From: Parvularcula sp. | Lineage (GTDB): Bacteria > Pseudomonadota > Alphaproteobacteria > Caulobacterales > Parvularculaceae | Assembly: GCA_002704915.1 (NCBI GenBank) | Contig: PAIP01000070.1 | Location: 1-62,032 of the forward strand | DNA length: 62,032 nucleotides | Direction: 5' to 3' | Shown here: piece after piece, positions 19,300 through 27,713 of the stretch | How positions within the stretch are numbered: the first letter of the stretch is position 1 | How the letters are laid out: each line of letters starts with the position of its first letter | Notes under the pieces: generated by a model | What the model was told of the DNA's origin: nothing | Seen by the model: only the letters and a program-made list of their open reading frames with translations | Database searches by the model: none | Translations under genes and position numbers: made by a program

Positions 19300-19481
19300 G
19301 CGTTCCTCCCCAGCCCTAATAATACTCCGCAAAAAGATGGGTTCCAACTGTCATGCGTGGCGGTCAAAAAGCGTTGCAAAATCACATCACTAGTCACGCC
19401 GCCGCGGGCGTCGGCGGCGTCCGCGCCTTGACCCATCGGGGCGGCGCGGCCCTAATCGCTGGCGTCTGTCAGGGAGTTTTC

Positions 19482-21152
19482 ATGTCCGGATTATTGTCTC
19501 GCTTTCTCACCGTCTTTCTGGTTTTTGCGCTTGCCGCGTGCGCCACATCCGAAGCGCCTTTGCCGCCGGAAATCGCCGCCGCCGCCGCGGATGCGCAAGA
19601 AGAGGACAGCGCGGCTGCACGCATGCGCGCTGACATTGCATGGCTGGCGGACGATGCGCGCGAGGGCAGGGAAGCGGGAACGCAAGGCTACGAAGACGCC
19701 GCCGATTATGTCGCCGCTCGCCTCAAAACCATGGGTGTTGAACCGGGCGCCGACGGACAGTGGAAACAAAAAGTTCCGCTTGTTTCGGGAACGCCTGTTC
19801 TTGAGGCGGCGGCGTTTTCCGTTACCTCACCTGAAGGAGAAGAACAAACACTGACAACGCTGGATGATTTCGTTGTCTATCCCTCTATTGCGTCGGATAC
19901 TTTCGAGATTGCCGATGCCCCGGCCGTCTTCGTCGGCTATGGCGTGCATGCCCCGTCTTTCAATCATGACGATTACGCTGGCGTCGATGTGAAGGGTAAG
20001 GTCGTCGTTTATTTCTCCGGGGCGCCGGACATTTTCGATAATGAAAGCCGGGCGCATTTCAACTCGTCCAGCCTGAAGGCGAAGGAAGCGTCAGCGCGCG
20101 GCGCCGTGGGTGCGATCGTTCTGCCAAGCGCCGCTAGCGAAAAGCGCACGCCCTGGGAGCGTCGTATTGCAAACCCCCGCTATTCCCTCATGACATGGCG
20201 GTGGCCGGACGGCCGGCCGGAAACATCCGGCCCGAATATTCAAGGAACGGCCTTTATTCGCGCCGGCAAGGCGCCGCTCTTGTTTGATGGCGCGCCGGTG
20301 ACTTACGAAGCCTTGCGCGCCGCGGCGAACGGCGAAGTCGAGATGCCTGGCGGGTTCGATCTTGCGGTGAAAGTCTCGATGGCGGGCGCGATGATGCGCG
20401 AGGATCTGACCAGTTCCAATGTCGCCGGCCTCATCCCCGGCGCCGATCCCGAATTGAAAGATGAATATGTCATCCTGACCGCCCATCTCGATCACATCGG
20501 GATCAATGAACGCCGTCTTGAAGAAGGCAAAGACGCGATCAATAACGGCGCCATGGATAACGCCACGGGTGTTGCGACCATGCTTGAGGCCGCACGCCGC
20601 TTCACGGAGGAAGGCGCGCCAAAAAGAAGCGTGCTGATCCTCGCCGTGACCGCAGAGGAAAAAGGTCTGCTCGGCGCAGATTACTTTGCGCATTTTCCAA
20701 CGATCGGCGACGGCGAAATGGTCGCCAATGTCAATCTCGACATGCCAGTCATGTTGCACGAATTTACCGATGTGATCGCCTTTGGCGCGGAGCGGTCTTC
20801 TATCGGAGCAGTCATGAAGGCTGCGCTCGAAGAGACGCGCGTTGCGCTGGCGCCGGATCCGATCCCCGAACTCGGGATTTTCACACGCTCAGACCACTAC
20901 CGCTTCGTTGAGAAAGGCGTGCCGTCAATCTTTTTATGGACCGGTTTTGCGAATGGCGGTGAAGAAAAATTCTGGGACTTCTACAAGAACCATTATCACA
21001 AACCGAGCGACGACATCACGCAACCGATTCTTTATGACGAGCTCGCGCGGTTTGCGGAGATCAATTACATCATTGCGCGCGCCCTCGCCAATGCCCCTCA
21101 AAAACCCGCGTGGAATGAAGGGGACTTCTTTGGCGATCTGTTCGCAAAATAA
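19482..21152 (+). CDS. M28-family zinc metallopeptidase lipoprotein with PA domain
   Basis: An aminopeptidase-type enzyme, probably anchored in the envelope: the signal peptide ends in LAACATS (Cys after ALAA). ATG 19482 is preceded by AGGGAG. The region around residues 150-290 is a protease-associated insertion (FVGYGVHAPSF, YAGVDVKGKVVVYFSG). Zinc ligands of the M28 domain appear in LTAHLDHIG, MDNATGVATMLE, TAEEKGLLG, VNLDMPV and, near the C-terminus, the His of YHKPSDDI. 556 residues. A bidirectional terminator lies immediately after. Confidence 0.92.
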   Translation: MSGLLSRFLTVFLVFALAACATSEAPLPPEIAAAAADAQEEDSAAARMRADIAWLADDAREGREAGTQGYEDAADYVAARLKTMGVEPGADGQWKQKVPLVSGTPVLEAAAFSVTSPEGEEQTLTTLDDFVVYPSIASDTFEIADAPAVFVGYGVHAPSFNHDDYAGVDVKGKVVVYFSGAPDIFDNESRAHFNSSSLKAKEASARGAVGAIVLPSAASEKRTPWERRIANPRYSLMTWRWPDGRPETSGPNIQGTAFIRAGKAPLLFDGAPVTYEALRAAANGEVEMPGGFDLAVKVSMAGAMMREDLTSSNVAGLIPGADPELKDEYVILTAHLDHIGINERRLEEGKDAINNGAMDNATGVATMLEAARRFTEEGAPKRSVLILAVTAEEKGLLGADYFAHFPTIGDGEMVANVNLDMPVMLHEFTDVIAFGAERSSIGAVMKAALEETRVALAPDPIPELGIFTRSDHYRFVEKGVPSIFLWTGFANGGEEKFWDFYKNHYHKPSDDITQPILYDELARFAEINYIIARALANAPQKPAWNEGDFFGDLFAK

Positions 21153-21178
21153 AAACGGCCCCCATGGGGCCGTTTTTC
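21151..21178. terminator. Bidirectional terminator between the M28 peptidase and SIMPL genes
   Basis: AAAAACGGCCCC, a short CAT loop, and GGGGCCGTTTTT form a strong stem with A and T runs on both sides, serving the convergent genes. Confidence 0.88.
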
Positions 21179-21203
21179 TGTTTCTGGCGCTTGATGTCCT
21201 GGC

Positions 21204-21917
21204 CTATTCGATAGCGTAGATCAGCGAGACTGTGACATTCACTTCCGATTCGCCCGCTTCCATGGGGACATTCGCGGCGGCGTCGGCCATCTCCATGCGC
21301 GCGGAATACATTTTCGGCTGCGGCGCCTGGGCGTAACCTTCCTGAATGGTGAGGAGTTTGCCGAGACGCACGCCCGCGGCGTCGGTTAGAAGTTCGGCCT
21401 TGCCTTTGGCGTCGGCGACGGCGTCGCGTCGTGCTTCTTCATAAAGCGGCTCAGGGTCCGAGAAGGAAAAGGAAATGCCGTTCAGGGAATTGGCGCCGGA
21501 TTGCACAGCCTGATCGATGACCGAGCCGGCTTTGGACAGATCGCGCAGGCGCACAGTGACATTATTCGACGCGGTAAAGCCGATCACTTCAGGGTTGGAC
21601 CGGTTTTTCTCGTAATCATAGCGCGGATTGATGGAGAGGCCGGAGGTCTGAATATCCTTGTCCGCGACGCCCAGTTCTTTCAGCTTTTTGATGGTCGCGG
21701 TCATGTCGGCGGAGTTCTGGCGCAGGGCGGCGGCTGCGTTCGGCGCTTCCGTGCGCACGCCAATATTAATGGACGCCATATCGGGCGCGGCGGCGGCGCG
21801 GCCTTCGCCGGTGACGGTAATGGTGCGCACGGCTTCGGCGGAATCGGCGGCGCTGGCGGCCGGGGCGGCGCAACCGGCGACGATCAGTGCGGCGGCGGGG
21901 ATAAGTGCAGAACGCAT
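21204..21917 (-). CDS. SIMPL-domain (DUF541) lipoprotein
   Basis: A 237-residue protein with a lipobox signal peptide (LIVAGCAAP, Cys16) and a SIMPL domain: ITVTGEGRAAAAPDMASINIGV at the start, QTSGLSINPRYDY, and a C-terminal VNVTVSLIYAIE strand. SIMPL proteins are periplasmic, often linked to oxidative or envelope stress; mechanism unclear. Single gene, last before the tRNA. Confidence 0.92.
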   Translation of the reverse strand: MRSALIPAAALIVAGCAAPAASAADSAEAVRTITVTGEGRAAAAPDMASINIGVRTEAPNAAAALRQNSADMTATIKKLKELGVADKDIQTSGLSINPRYDYEKNRSNPEVIGFTASNNVTVRLRDLSKAGSVIDQAVQSGANSLNGISFSFSDPEPLYEEARRDAVADAKGKAELLTDAAGVRLGKLLTIQEGYAQAPQPKMYSARMEMADAAANVPMEAGESEVNVTVSLIYAIE

Positions 21918-22129
21918 GAGATTTGGCTCCTTTTTAAGGTATCGTTGATGTGCAGGCCCGGCGCGGCGAAATCATGGCGGTGATTTTGCGGCAATGTGTC
22001 AACAAGGATGGGGGCTTTCAAGTTCGTGTGAGGACGCCAAAAGGCGGCGCGGGCGCTGGTCTTTCGCGTTTCTTCGATAGCTGATAAGACGGCGTTTCTC
22101 TTGAGCCGCGCCGTCCTGGCGCGTTGAAA

Positions 22130-22205
22130 GGGCCTGTAGCTCAACGGTTAGAGCTGGCGGCTCATAACCGCTAGGTTGGGGGTTCGAGTCCCTCCGGGCC
22201 CACCA
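22130..22205 (+). tRNA. tRNA with anticodon CAU (tRNA-Ile2 or elongator tRNA-Met)
   Basis: A full 76-nt cloverleaf: acceptor GGGCCTG/CGGGCCC (one G-T pair), D arm GCTC/GAGC, anticodon loop CTCATAA with CAT at positions 34-36, T loop TTCGAGT, discriminator A and an encoded CCA (22203-22205). The initiator-tRNA features (C1-A72 mismatch, three G-C pairs in the anticodon stem) are absent, so it is elongator Met or the lysidine-modified Ile(AUA) tRNA; GGGCC at the 5' end favours Ile2 but I am not sure. It is the probable attachment site of the downstream element. Confidence 0.93.
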
Positions 22206-22343
22206 TTTATTGAATTAAATCAATAACTTAGCGGTATTCGATTTTCTTGGGTAACAGCTTTTACGCCGTTTTAGCCCATTTGGGTAACAATCTGGGTAAC
22301 ACTGGTTCGCGCTAGGGCCCAGAAAAACGGAAAGGCTCTTACC
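22206..22343. repeat. Element left end: direct repeats GGGTAACA before the integrase gene
   Basis: The 138 bp between tRNA and integrase hold an inverted repeat TATTGA/TCAATA (22207-22224), adjoining the tRNA CCA, and three direct copies of GGGTAACA at about 22249, 22282 and 22294 (spacings 33 and 12 bp). Direct repeats of this kind next to attL are usually arm-type binding sites for the integrase or excisionase; that role is inferred. Confidence 0.5.
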
Positions 22344-23567
22344 ATGAAAACGCTCCGAATGACGGACCGTTGGATACGGACGATCTCGGTTGAATCCGGC
22401 CGTGAAGAATACTGTGACAGCGTCGTGCGCGGGCTTCGCCTGCGCGTCTCGTCCGCGTCAAAAAAATGGTCGGCGGTGACGCGCCGCGGCGGCAAGCAGA
22501 TGCGCACCAATATCGGTGACTATCCCGAGATTTCTCTCGGCGACGCCCGGAAGCACGCCGACCATATTCTCAATTCAAAGACGGAAGCGGCGGCGCGGGG
22601 CGAGACCCTGACAGATGACGATCTCTTCCCGTCACTCCAGACCCTCTGTGAAGACTATGTCGAGCAGATGAAGGCGAAAGGGCAGAGATCGCATGACGCC
22701 TATCATCGCGCGCTCATTCGCAGCGATCACAGCTTCTGCAATTACATGGAACGGGTGCTCAAGCGACCGGCGCGCGTCGTGGATGTGAAGCAGGAGCATG
22801 CCGTCGACTGGCTGCGCGAGACCTATCAGCGCTCGGCGGCGCACTCGCGCCATTGCCGCGCCTATCTCCACGCGGTCTTCGCCTGGGCGATCAAGGCCAA
22901 TCTTGATTTCACGACGAACGCCAGTCGCAAGAATTACGGCATCACCGTCAATCCCGTAGCGGGAACGCCGACGGGTCCGAAGGCGACGCCGCGCCAGCGC
23001 GTTCTTTCAAGGGAAGAGCTGAAAAAGATCTGGGAAAAGCTGCCTGACGCCTGCGATCCGCGCACGACCGCCGCGATCCGCATGGTCATGTGCATGGGCG
23101 GCCTGCGCATCACCGAAATCTCCGCCTCGAAAAAGGACTGGTACAAGGACGGCTGGCTGTGCCTGCCGACAACCAAGAACAAGCGCGAGCATCATGTGCC
23201 GCTGACCAAACATGCGCAACTGCAATACCAGATCGCGCTCGCGGTCACGAATTCGGAAAGCGACTATCTCTTTCCGAATACCTATGACATCCGCAAGCCG
23301 ATCGACCCGACGTCCCTCGGCAAGGTCGCACGGCGCCTGATGAGCGATTTCGGGATCGAGCCCTTCCAGCTGAAGGACTTGCGCCGCACCTTCAAGACGC
23401 ATCTCCTTGATGGCGAATATGTCGAAGAGCGCGAAATCGATATCTGGCACAATCACGGCCAGCATTCCGATGTGGCGCGCAAGCACTACACCTGGGCGGA
23501 ATACAAATCCGTCAAGCAGCGCGTCGCAGAAAAAGTGGATGCGTTTCTCAACGAGGTGGGCATCTAA
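22344..23567 (+). CDS. Tyrosine site-specific recombinase (integrase)
   Basis: Integrates and excises the element at the adjacent tRNA. The 407-residue protein has the N-terminal DUF4102-like/arm-binding part (LRLRVSSASKKWS), a SAM-like core-binding domain (residues about 95-195), and the C-terminal catalytic domain: box I Arg in MGGLRITEIS, the beta-hairpin Lys in TTKNKREHHVPL, box II LKDLRRTFKTHL, and nucleophile Tyr in SDVARKHYTWAE. Box II has Lys where His is usual (HxxR becomes KxxR). It lies 138 bp past the tRNA and points away from it. Confidence 0.93.
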   Translation: MKTLRMTDRWIRTISVESGREEYCDSVVRGLRLRVSSASKKWSAVTRRGGKQMRTNIGDYPEISLGDARKHADHILNSKTEAAARGETLTDDDLFPSLQTLCEDYVEQMKAKGQRSHDAYHRALIRSDHSFCNYMERVLKRPARVVDVKQEHAVDWLRETYQRSAAHSRHCRAYLHAVFAWAIKANLDFTTNASRKNYGITVNPVAGTPTGPKATPRQRVLSREELKKIWEKLPDACDPRTTAAIRMVMCMGGLRITEISASKKDWYKDGWLCLPTTKNKREHHVPLTKHAQLQYQIALAVTNSESDYLFPNTYDIRKPIDPTSLGKVARRLMSDFGIEPFQLKDLRRTFKTHLLDGEYVEEREIDIWHNHGQHSDVARKHYTWAEYKSVKQRVAEKVDAFLNEVGI

Positions 23568-23580
23568 AGTCAGGGCAGAC

Positions 23581-23613
23581 CTTACCCGACAAAAACCACT
23601 TTTGTAGGGTAAG
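23581..23613. terminator. Strong hairpin after the integrase gene
   Basis: CTTACCC-G-ACAAAA, loop ACCAC, TTTTGT-A-GGGTAAG: a 7+6 bp stem with one internal mismatch, starting 14 bp after the integrase stop. It lacks a strong T run on the plus strand, so it may end transcription weakly or act as an mRNA-stabilising structure. A TTGACT / GGATAT pair (23630-23635, about 23654-23659) just after it could be the promoter of the next gene. Confidence 0.5.
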
Positions 23614-23805
23614 GCGCTAAATTAGAGTATTGACTAAGCAAAATGGCGTGAAGGGATATATCTCTCTGTTTTAGCAATTATGTCTGCAATTATTTTACCG
23701 CTTTATTGGCGAGTATGCTTCTTGCCCAATATCGCTGTTTCTCGTTGGCAACCTTTATCCTATCGCCTAGGCTCCTGTTCGAATTGAGCGGGGGCGTGAA
23801 TAAAA

Positions 23806-24663
23806 ATGCAAAATTGGCAGATTGAAGATGTCTCATTCTTGACGATGGGAGTCGCCGCAGTGGTTTTGCTCGCTGCGATTTCACTCTCGATGATGTTGAT
23901 GAAAACTGTTCGTGCGTGGCATGCCTCACGCAAACCGATAAAGCTGATACTTGACGATTCTCCATTGAGTCCGAATGCAGGATACTGGTTCGGCGTAGGT
24001 ATACGAAAAGAAGCATTGCGCGATGCTCAGGCGTCTGAACCGTCTGCAGTGTTTACAATTGGCGATTGGACGAAAGATGTTGGCAATATCGGTGAACTAA
24101 TCACCACGCTTCTCCATGTGACTACTGGCTGGCGCCAGCTTCCATCGCAGCCGGACGGAGATCACGGTATCGACGGTATTTTCGTTCGAAAGAAAAAGGC
24201 CGGATACGAAGTACGCTTCGTTGAAACCAAGACCGTAACTGATTCCGATCCTTTGAAATGGTATAGAGAAGACCAATTAAGCGCTGTCGGACTAAGACGT
24301 CGACTAGATACACTTCGTCGAATTTATGAACCGGCCGACAAGCAGCATATGTGTCAGGGAAATATTGACGCGCTGAAAAATGCGATAGATCGGCGGTCCG
24401 TGCATATTTCTAGTTTGCTGTATGGGCACATCCTGAAAACAGGAGAAACACACATTTATTCCGCGAACAAGGACGGCGACCTTAATATACAATCGAAAGT
24501 AACGCTCAATTCCGATGAACATCATTATATCTTTGAGGGGCTGGCGATCGGACTTTCAAGATTTGATAGACGAAATCGGTATATTCAGGATCAAGTTGCG
24601 ATGGCGGACAATAACGGCGAAGATCTTCTCGAAGGCCGTGATCATATTCAAGAAATTGCGTAA
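23806..24663 (+). CDS. Membrane-anchored PD-(D/E)XK nuclease-like protein
   Basis: I do not recognise a named family. The 285-residue product has one N-terminal membrane helix (residues about 11-33, FLTMGVAAVVLLAAISLSMM), a short linker, then a soluble domain with a nuclease-like signature: Glu97 in IGELITTL, Asp123 in GDHGIDGIFV, and E140-x-K142 in VRFVETKTV, i.e. the E...D...ExK layout of PD-(D/E)XK enzymes. GIDG followed by a strand with ExK is typical of DNases in defence islands. The gene is AT-richer than its neighbours and converges on the Hsp70-like gene across 141 bp. Nuclease activity and membrane location are inferred; the active site would be on the cytoplasmic side if the helix is an N-out anchor. 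Confidence 0.65.
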   Translation: MQNWQIEDVSFLTMGVAAVVLLAAISLSMMLMKTVRAWHASRKPIKLILDDSPLSPNAGYWFGVGIRKEALRDAQASEPSAVFTIGDWTKDVGNIGELITTLLHVTTGWRQLPSQPDGDHGIDGIFVRKKKAGYEVRFVETKTVTDSDPLKWYREDQLSAVGLRRRLDTLRRIYEPADKQHMCQGNIDALKNAIDRRSVHISSLLYGHILKTGETHIYSANKDGDLNIQSKVTLNSDEHHYIFEGLAIGLSRFDRRNRYIQDQVAMADNNGEDLLEGRDHIQEIA

Positions 24664-24804
24664 TGGAACGCGCTACATCGTTACACGATTAAGCAACCCC
24701 AAATCTCGAAACCAGTGAGCAGGCGATTCGAACTTACTGGGCGGGCATTATTGAATTCGCCGAGAGTACTCTTATGCCTTACGCGACTTGAAAACCACCT
24801 TAAC

Positions 24805-26691
24805 TCACATCAATGGCTTGAACCCGCAGGATCCTTTGCAACCAGATACTGGCCCCTCAGCCAATATCTGAGAGATCTTACGTTTACACCGAGCACAGGG
24901 CACGTAGAAATTGCGCTCTTCGAGCTGACGTGGAGTTGCCGCATTGTTTCTGGTGTCGAAGTAAGTAGGCCGCCACCTGTCAATAAGATCTCCTGGGACA
25001 AGTTTCCAAAGGTCTCCATGGGTCTGGTTGCGCTCATCTAACTTGGCGACATTGGTCCTCTGGTAGAGATTTGTTTCCGCGAAAGCTCTAACTTGAACAA
25101 CCGGGCCCGGCTTAGCTCCAGATCCAAGCCCGTTACCCTGTTGATGCGGCGAAGTTGACTCGGCCAGCGACAGACCAAACTCGAGATCGTGAAATTCCTC
25201 CGAGGACTCGGCACCTCGCCCAGTGGACTTCAGGCTCACTCGCGCGACATAGTCATGATCGATCTGTAGGTTGCATTCGATCCGTTCAAGCAATGGCTGC
25301 GCTTTGGAGTCAACTTCGACCTTCACGATGCATAAAGAGCGTCGAGGATCGTTCGGCGAGGTCTTTCCGAGCCTTACCGGCTTTGCAACCTCCACTACCG
25401 CGACGCCCTCCCGTGGGTCCACGCAAAACAGGCGCGTGTTGGCGACGTTCTGCGTCTCGTTCTCGATCGGAAGGGTCCAACCGGCATCAACGAGAGCGTG
25501 ATAAGTGCCCCGGCCCGACGTGTCTGCGACCAGTATTTCGATCGGTTTTGACAGTTTGAGCCTTAGCCCATCATTCGCTATCCAAGCAGCGCCTTCGGCG
25601 ATGATACGGTCTCCATTTTCGATCCGCGGAACCCTCCCCACAAACCTTTCCGTCAGGCCATCCCGAATTGCCGGCATGTTGACCATCCCGCCAGTTGCCA
25701 GGCAGAGTTCGATGTCCTGGTAAGTCAGCTGCGCCTGCTCCAGTATCTCATCGATCCGAGCTAGCCCACGCGCGACAATGCTAGAACTAAGTTCCTCGAG
25801 TTCAGCCCGGGTGACCGATGCAAGGAGATTTTTTCCGGGCCCATCCGCCTTGAGGTAGTTCCGCACGATCACGTCTTCGGTATCGACCTTGGGGTCGGAC
25901 AAATGTATCTTCAGGATTTCGCATTGGTGCAGCAGCTTCGCCGCCATGCCTGGTTGCTCGAGAGCCGTGATGTCTTCCAAGCCATGCGCAGAAGCATGCT
26001 TTTCGCGTAGGTGATTTCGTAGCCGTTCGTCGAACCTGTCACCGCCAACTTCGTTGTCGCCAAGATTTCTGACCTGCATGATCGCACCACCAGTGATGCG
26101 GCAGAGCGTCAAGTCGAGCGTGCCGCCACCCCAATCGAATACCAGTATGGATCTTCCTTCGAGGCGCGCCAACTCGCGGCCAAGGTCAGGTTGCGCACGA
26201 AGGTGAGCATAAAGAGCAGCTACCGGCTCGTGTACAAACTGCACGACGCCAATGCCGGCTTTCCGGGCCGCTTCGCGAAGGGCTCGGCGCTCAGGCCCTC
26301 CGAAGTCGACTGGAATGGTAAAGACCGCTCGAGCGAGATCATGCGCAGGTGCACCGCCTCGTGCGATGGATGCGTCGGCTTTCAAGTGTCGGAGGACTTC
26401 GGCGACGGCATCAGTAGGCTCAACAGGTCTGCCATCCACGAATATGGGACCATCTCGCCTGAGCGACATCTTCGGAGATCGAACGAAGCCTGGTGGGGCG
26501 CCACCTTCGGTGATGTCCATGTTCTCGCGTGCTTTGCGTCCAACTACGATGTCCGCGCCACGGTACCAGATGACTGACGGATGAGGGCGACGGGTAACTG
26601 GATCTACGAGAGCGAGGGCGCGCCCCCCTACGGAGACCGCCGCGAGACTGTTCGTTGTTCCAAAGTCGATGCCGAAGACGGTCTCACTCAT
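24805..26691 (-). CDS. Hsp70/DnaK-like ATPase with a C-terminal zinc ribbon
   Basis: 628 residues. The Hsp70 actin-like ATPase domain is complete: phosphate-1 FGIDFGTTNSLAAV (residue 6 on), phosphate-2 LVFDWGGGTLDLTL near 195, connect-2 and adenosine motif LCLATGGMVNMPAI near 345. A shorter substrate-binding-like part follows (about 395-560). The alpha-helical lid of DnaK is absent; instead the protein ends in CARCKRK...GCKGSCGF, four cysteines (CxxC and CxxxC) that probably bind zinc. It is thus not the housekeeping DnaK. Its start overlaps the stop of the coiled-coil gene by 4 bp (ATGA). A dedicated chaperone or switch-like ATPase for the defence operon is inferred. Confidence 0.88.
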   Translation of the reverse strand: MSETVFGIDFGTTNSLAAVSVGGRALALVDPVTRRPHPSVIWYRGADIVVGRKARENMDITEGGAPPGFVRSPKMSLRRDGPIFVDGRPVEPTDAVAEVLRHLKADASIARGGAPAHDLARAVFTIPVDFGGPERRALREAARKAGIGVVQFVHEPVAALYAHLRAQPDLGRELARLEGRSILVFDWGGGTLDLTLCRITGGAIMQVRNLGDNEVGGDRFDERLRNHLREKHASAHGLEDITALEQPGMAAKLLHQCEILKIHLSDPKVDTEDVIVRNYLKADGPGKNLLASVTRAELEELSSSIVARGLARIDEILEQAQLTYQDIELCLATGGMVNMPAIRDGLTERFVGRVPRIENGDRIIAEGAAWIANDGLRLKLSKPIEILVADTSGRGTYHALVDAGWTLPIENETQNVANTRLFCVDPREGVAVVEVAKPVRLGKTSPNDPRRSLCIVKVEVDSKAQPLLERIECNLQIDHDYVARVSLKSTGRGAESSEEFHDLEFGLSLAESTSPHQQGNGLGSGAKPGPVVQVRAFAETNLYQRTNVAKLDERNQTHGDLWKLVPGDLIDRWRPTYFDTRNNAATPRQLEERNFYVPCARCKRKISQILAEGPVSGCKGSCGFKPLM

Positions 26692-27713
26692 TCCTTAGCC
26701 TCTTCAATAACTGAAAGCGCGGCTTTCACGCGTCGAAGCGCAGTTTCCGGCGCTGAAGGGTCGATTTCTAGAGCGTCAATAGCATCCGCAAGTAGAGGGC
26801 CAAGTCGTTCACCCAGAAGCACCTTCTGCTCGGCTTTTGTCTCCGTCAGATCGTGACCCCAATGATGGCGCTCAGCTGCAAGGGTCTGCTCCAATTGGGC
26901 GATGGCGGCGTCGCGTTCAGTGATGGATGTCCTTGCATTTTCAAGCTCGATGCGAAGCTTTTCGATCTTTCGGTTCGCATCATCGAGGCGATGTCGAACG
27001 TCATTGGAAATGTTCCTCTCGCGCGCCCGTTCTTCTTCCGCGACCTTGACCATCCGGTCGCCGACTGCCGCCATTGCAGCTGCAATGCGAAGCTCACCAA
27101 TCCTTCCCTTCTGAACGGCTCGCTGAGCCGCCCGCGTAGCCGTCTTCAAATCTTTGAAGAGAACTGGAGGAAGTTGTTCCGCGACCTGCCACGTTTTAAG
27201 CGACCGTTTCTCGACAAGCCAACAAATGGCGATCCGCAGAATATTTTCAGCGCGCCTCTTATCGTCCGTCTTTTCAGAACCTAGGCCTGCGAAGAGTTCA
27301 CGCAGAACGGATTTGAAGATGCGTCCTGCATCGTGGTCCTGCGGGTCGAAGGCTTCCCCAAGTTGCTCATTCAGGCGCGCCTGTGCGGCCCCCCATATCC
27401 ATGCATCGACTGGCTCCGGCGGTGAGGCTTGGGCCATCAAACTCCAGAGGCGCACCGCGTCGGGGTCCTTAGATGACATGAGCTTGACGGCCTCCTCTTG
27501 GTCCGCAGGGCGGAAGCGCTTAACTTTATTCTTGCGAAGAACCTTGAAAAATTCCGAGGGGCTCGCACGATGTTCGCCGAAATACCCCACAAGTGTGGGA
27601 GGAATTTCAACTTCGTCAGGCGGGGCGCTCTGGGCGTTATTCGGCCCCTCTGCCTGCTTCTGGGTATCCGTGCTATCGGCCTTGGTTCCTGGCTTCTCTT
27701 CTTTCTCGGTCAC
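26688..27713 (-). CDS. Coiled-coil protein, middle gene of the chaperone-like trio
   Basis: Family not recognised. From the GTG at 27713, which overlaps the upstream stop as GTGA, the product has 341 residues; an ATG at 27746 would add 11. The first 40 residues are polar and disordered. A helical middle (LRIAICWLVEKRSLKTWQVAEQ) leads into a long heptad-rich coiled coil at about 220-300 (RHRLDDANRKIEKLRIELENA, AAIAQLEQTLAAERHHW) and a short C-terminal helical part. Position directly before an Hsp70 gene suggests a GrpE-like or adaptor role, but sequence similarity to GrpE is not visible to me. Confidence 0.75.
   Translation of the reverse strand: MTEKEEKPGTKADSTDTQKQAEGPNNAQSAPPDEVEIPPTLVGYFGEHRASPSEFFKVLRKNKVKRFRPADQEEAVKLMSSKDPDAVRLWSLMAQASPPEPVDAWIWGAAQARLNEQLGEAFDPQDHDAGRIFKSVLRELFAGLGSEKTDDKRRAENILRIAICWLVEKRSLKTWQVAEQLPPVLFKDLKTATRAAQRAVQKGRIGELRIAAAMAAVGDRMVKVAEEERARERNISNDVRHRLDDANRKIEKLRIELENARTSITERDAAIAQLEQTLAAERHHWGHDLTETKAEQKVLLGERLGPLLADAIDALEIDPSAPETALRRVKAALSVIEEAKE

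Noticed and set aside
25101-25110. CCGGGCCCGG resembling the tRNA acceptor end
   Set aside because: Only a short GC-rich palindrome inside the Hsp70-like gene; it does not extend into the tRNA tail and so is not an attachment site.
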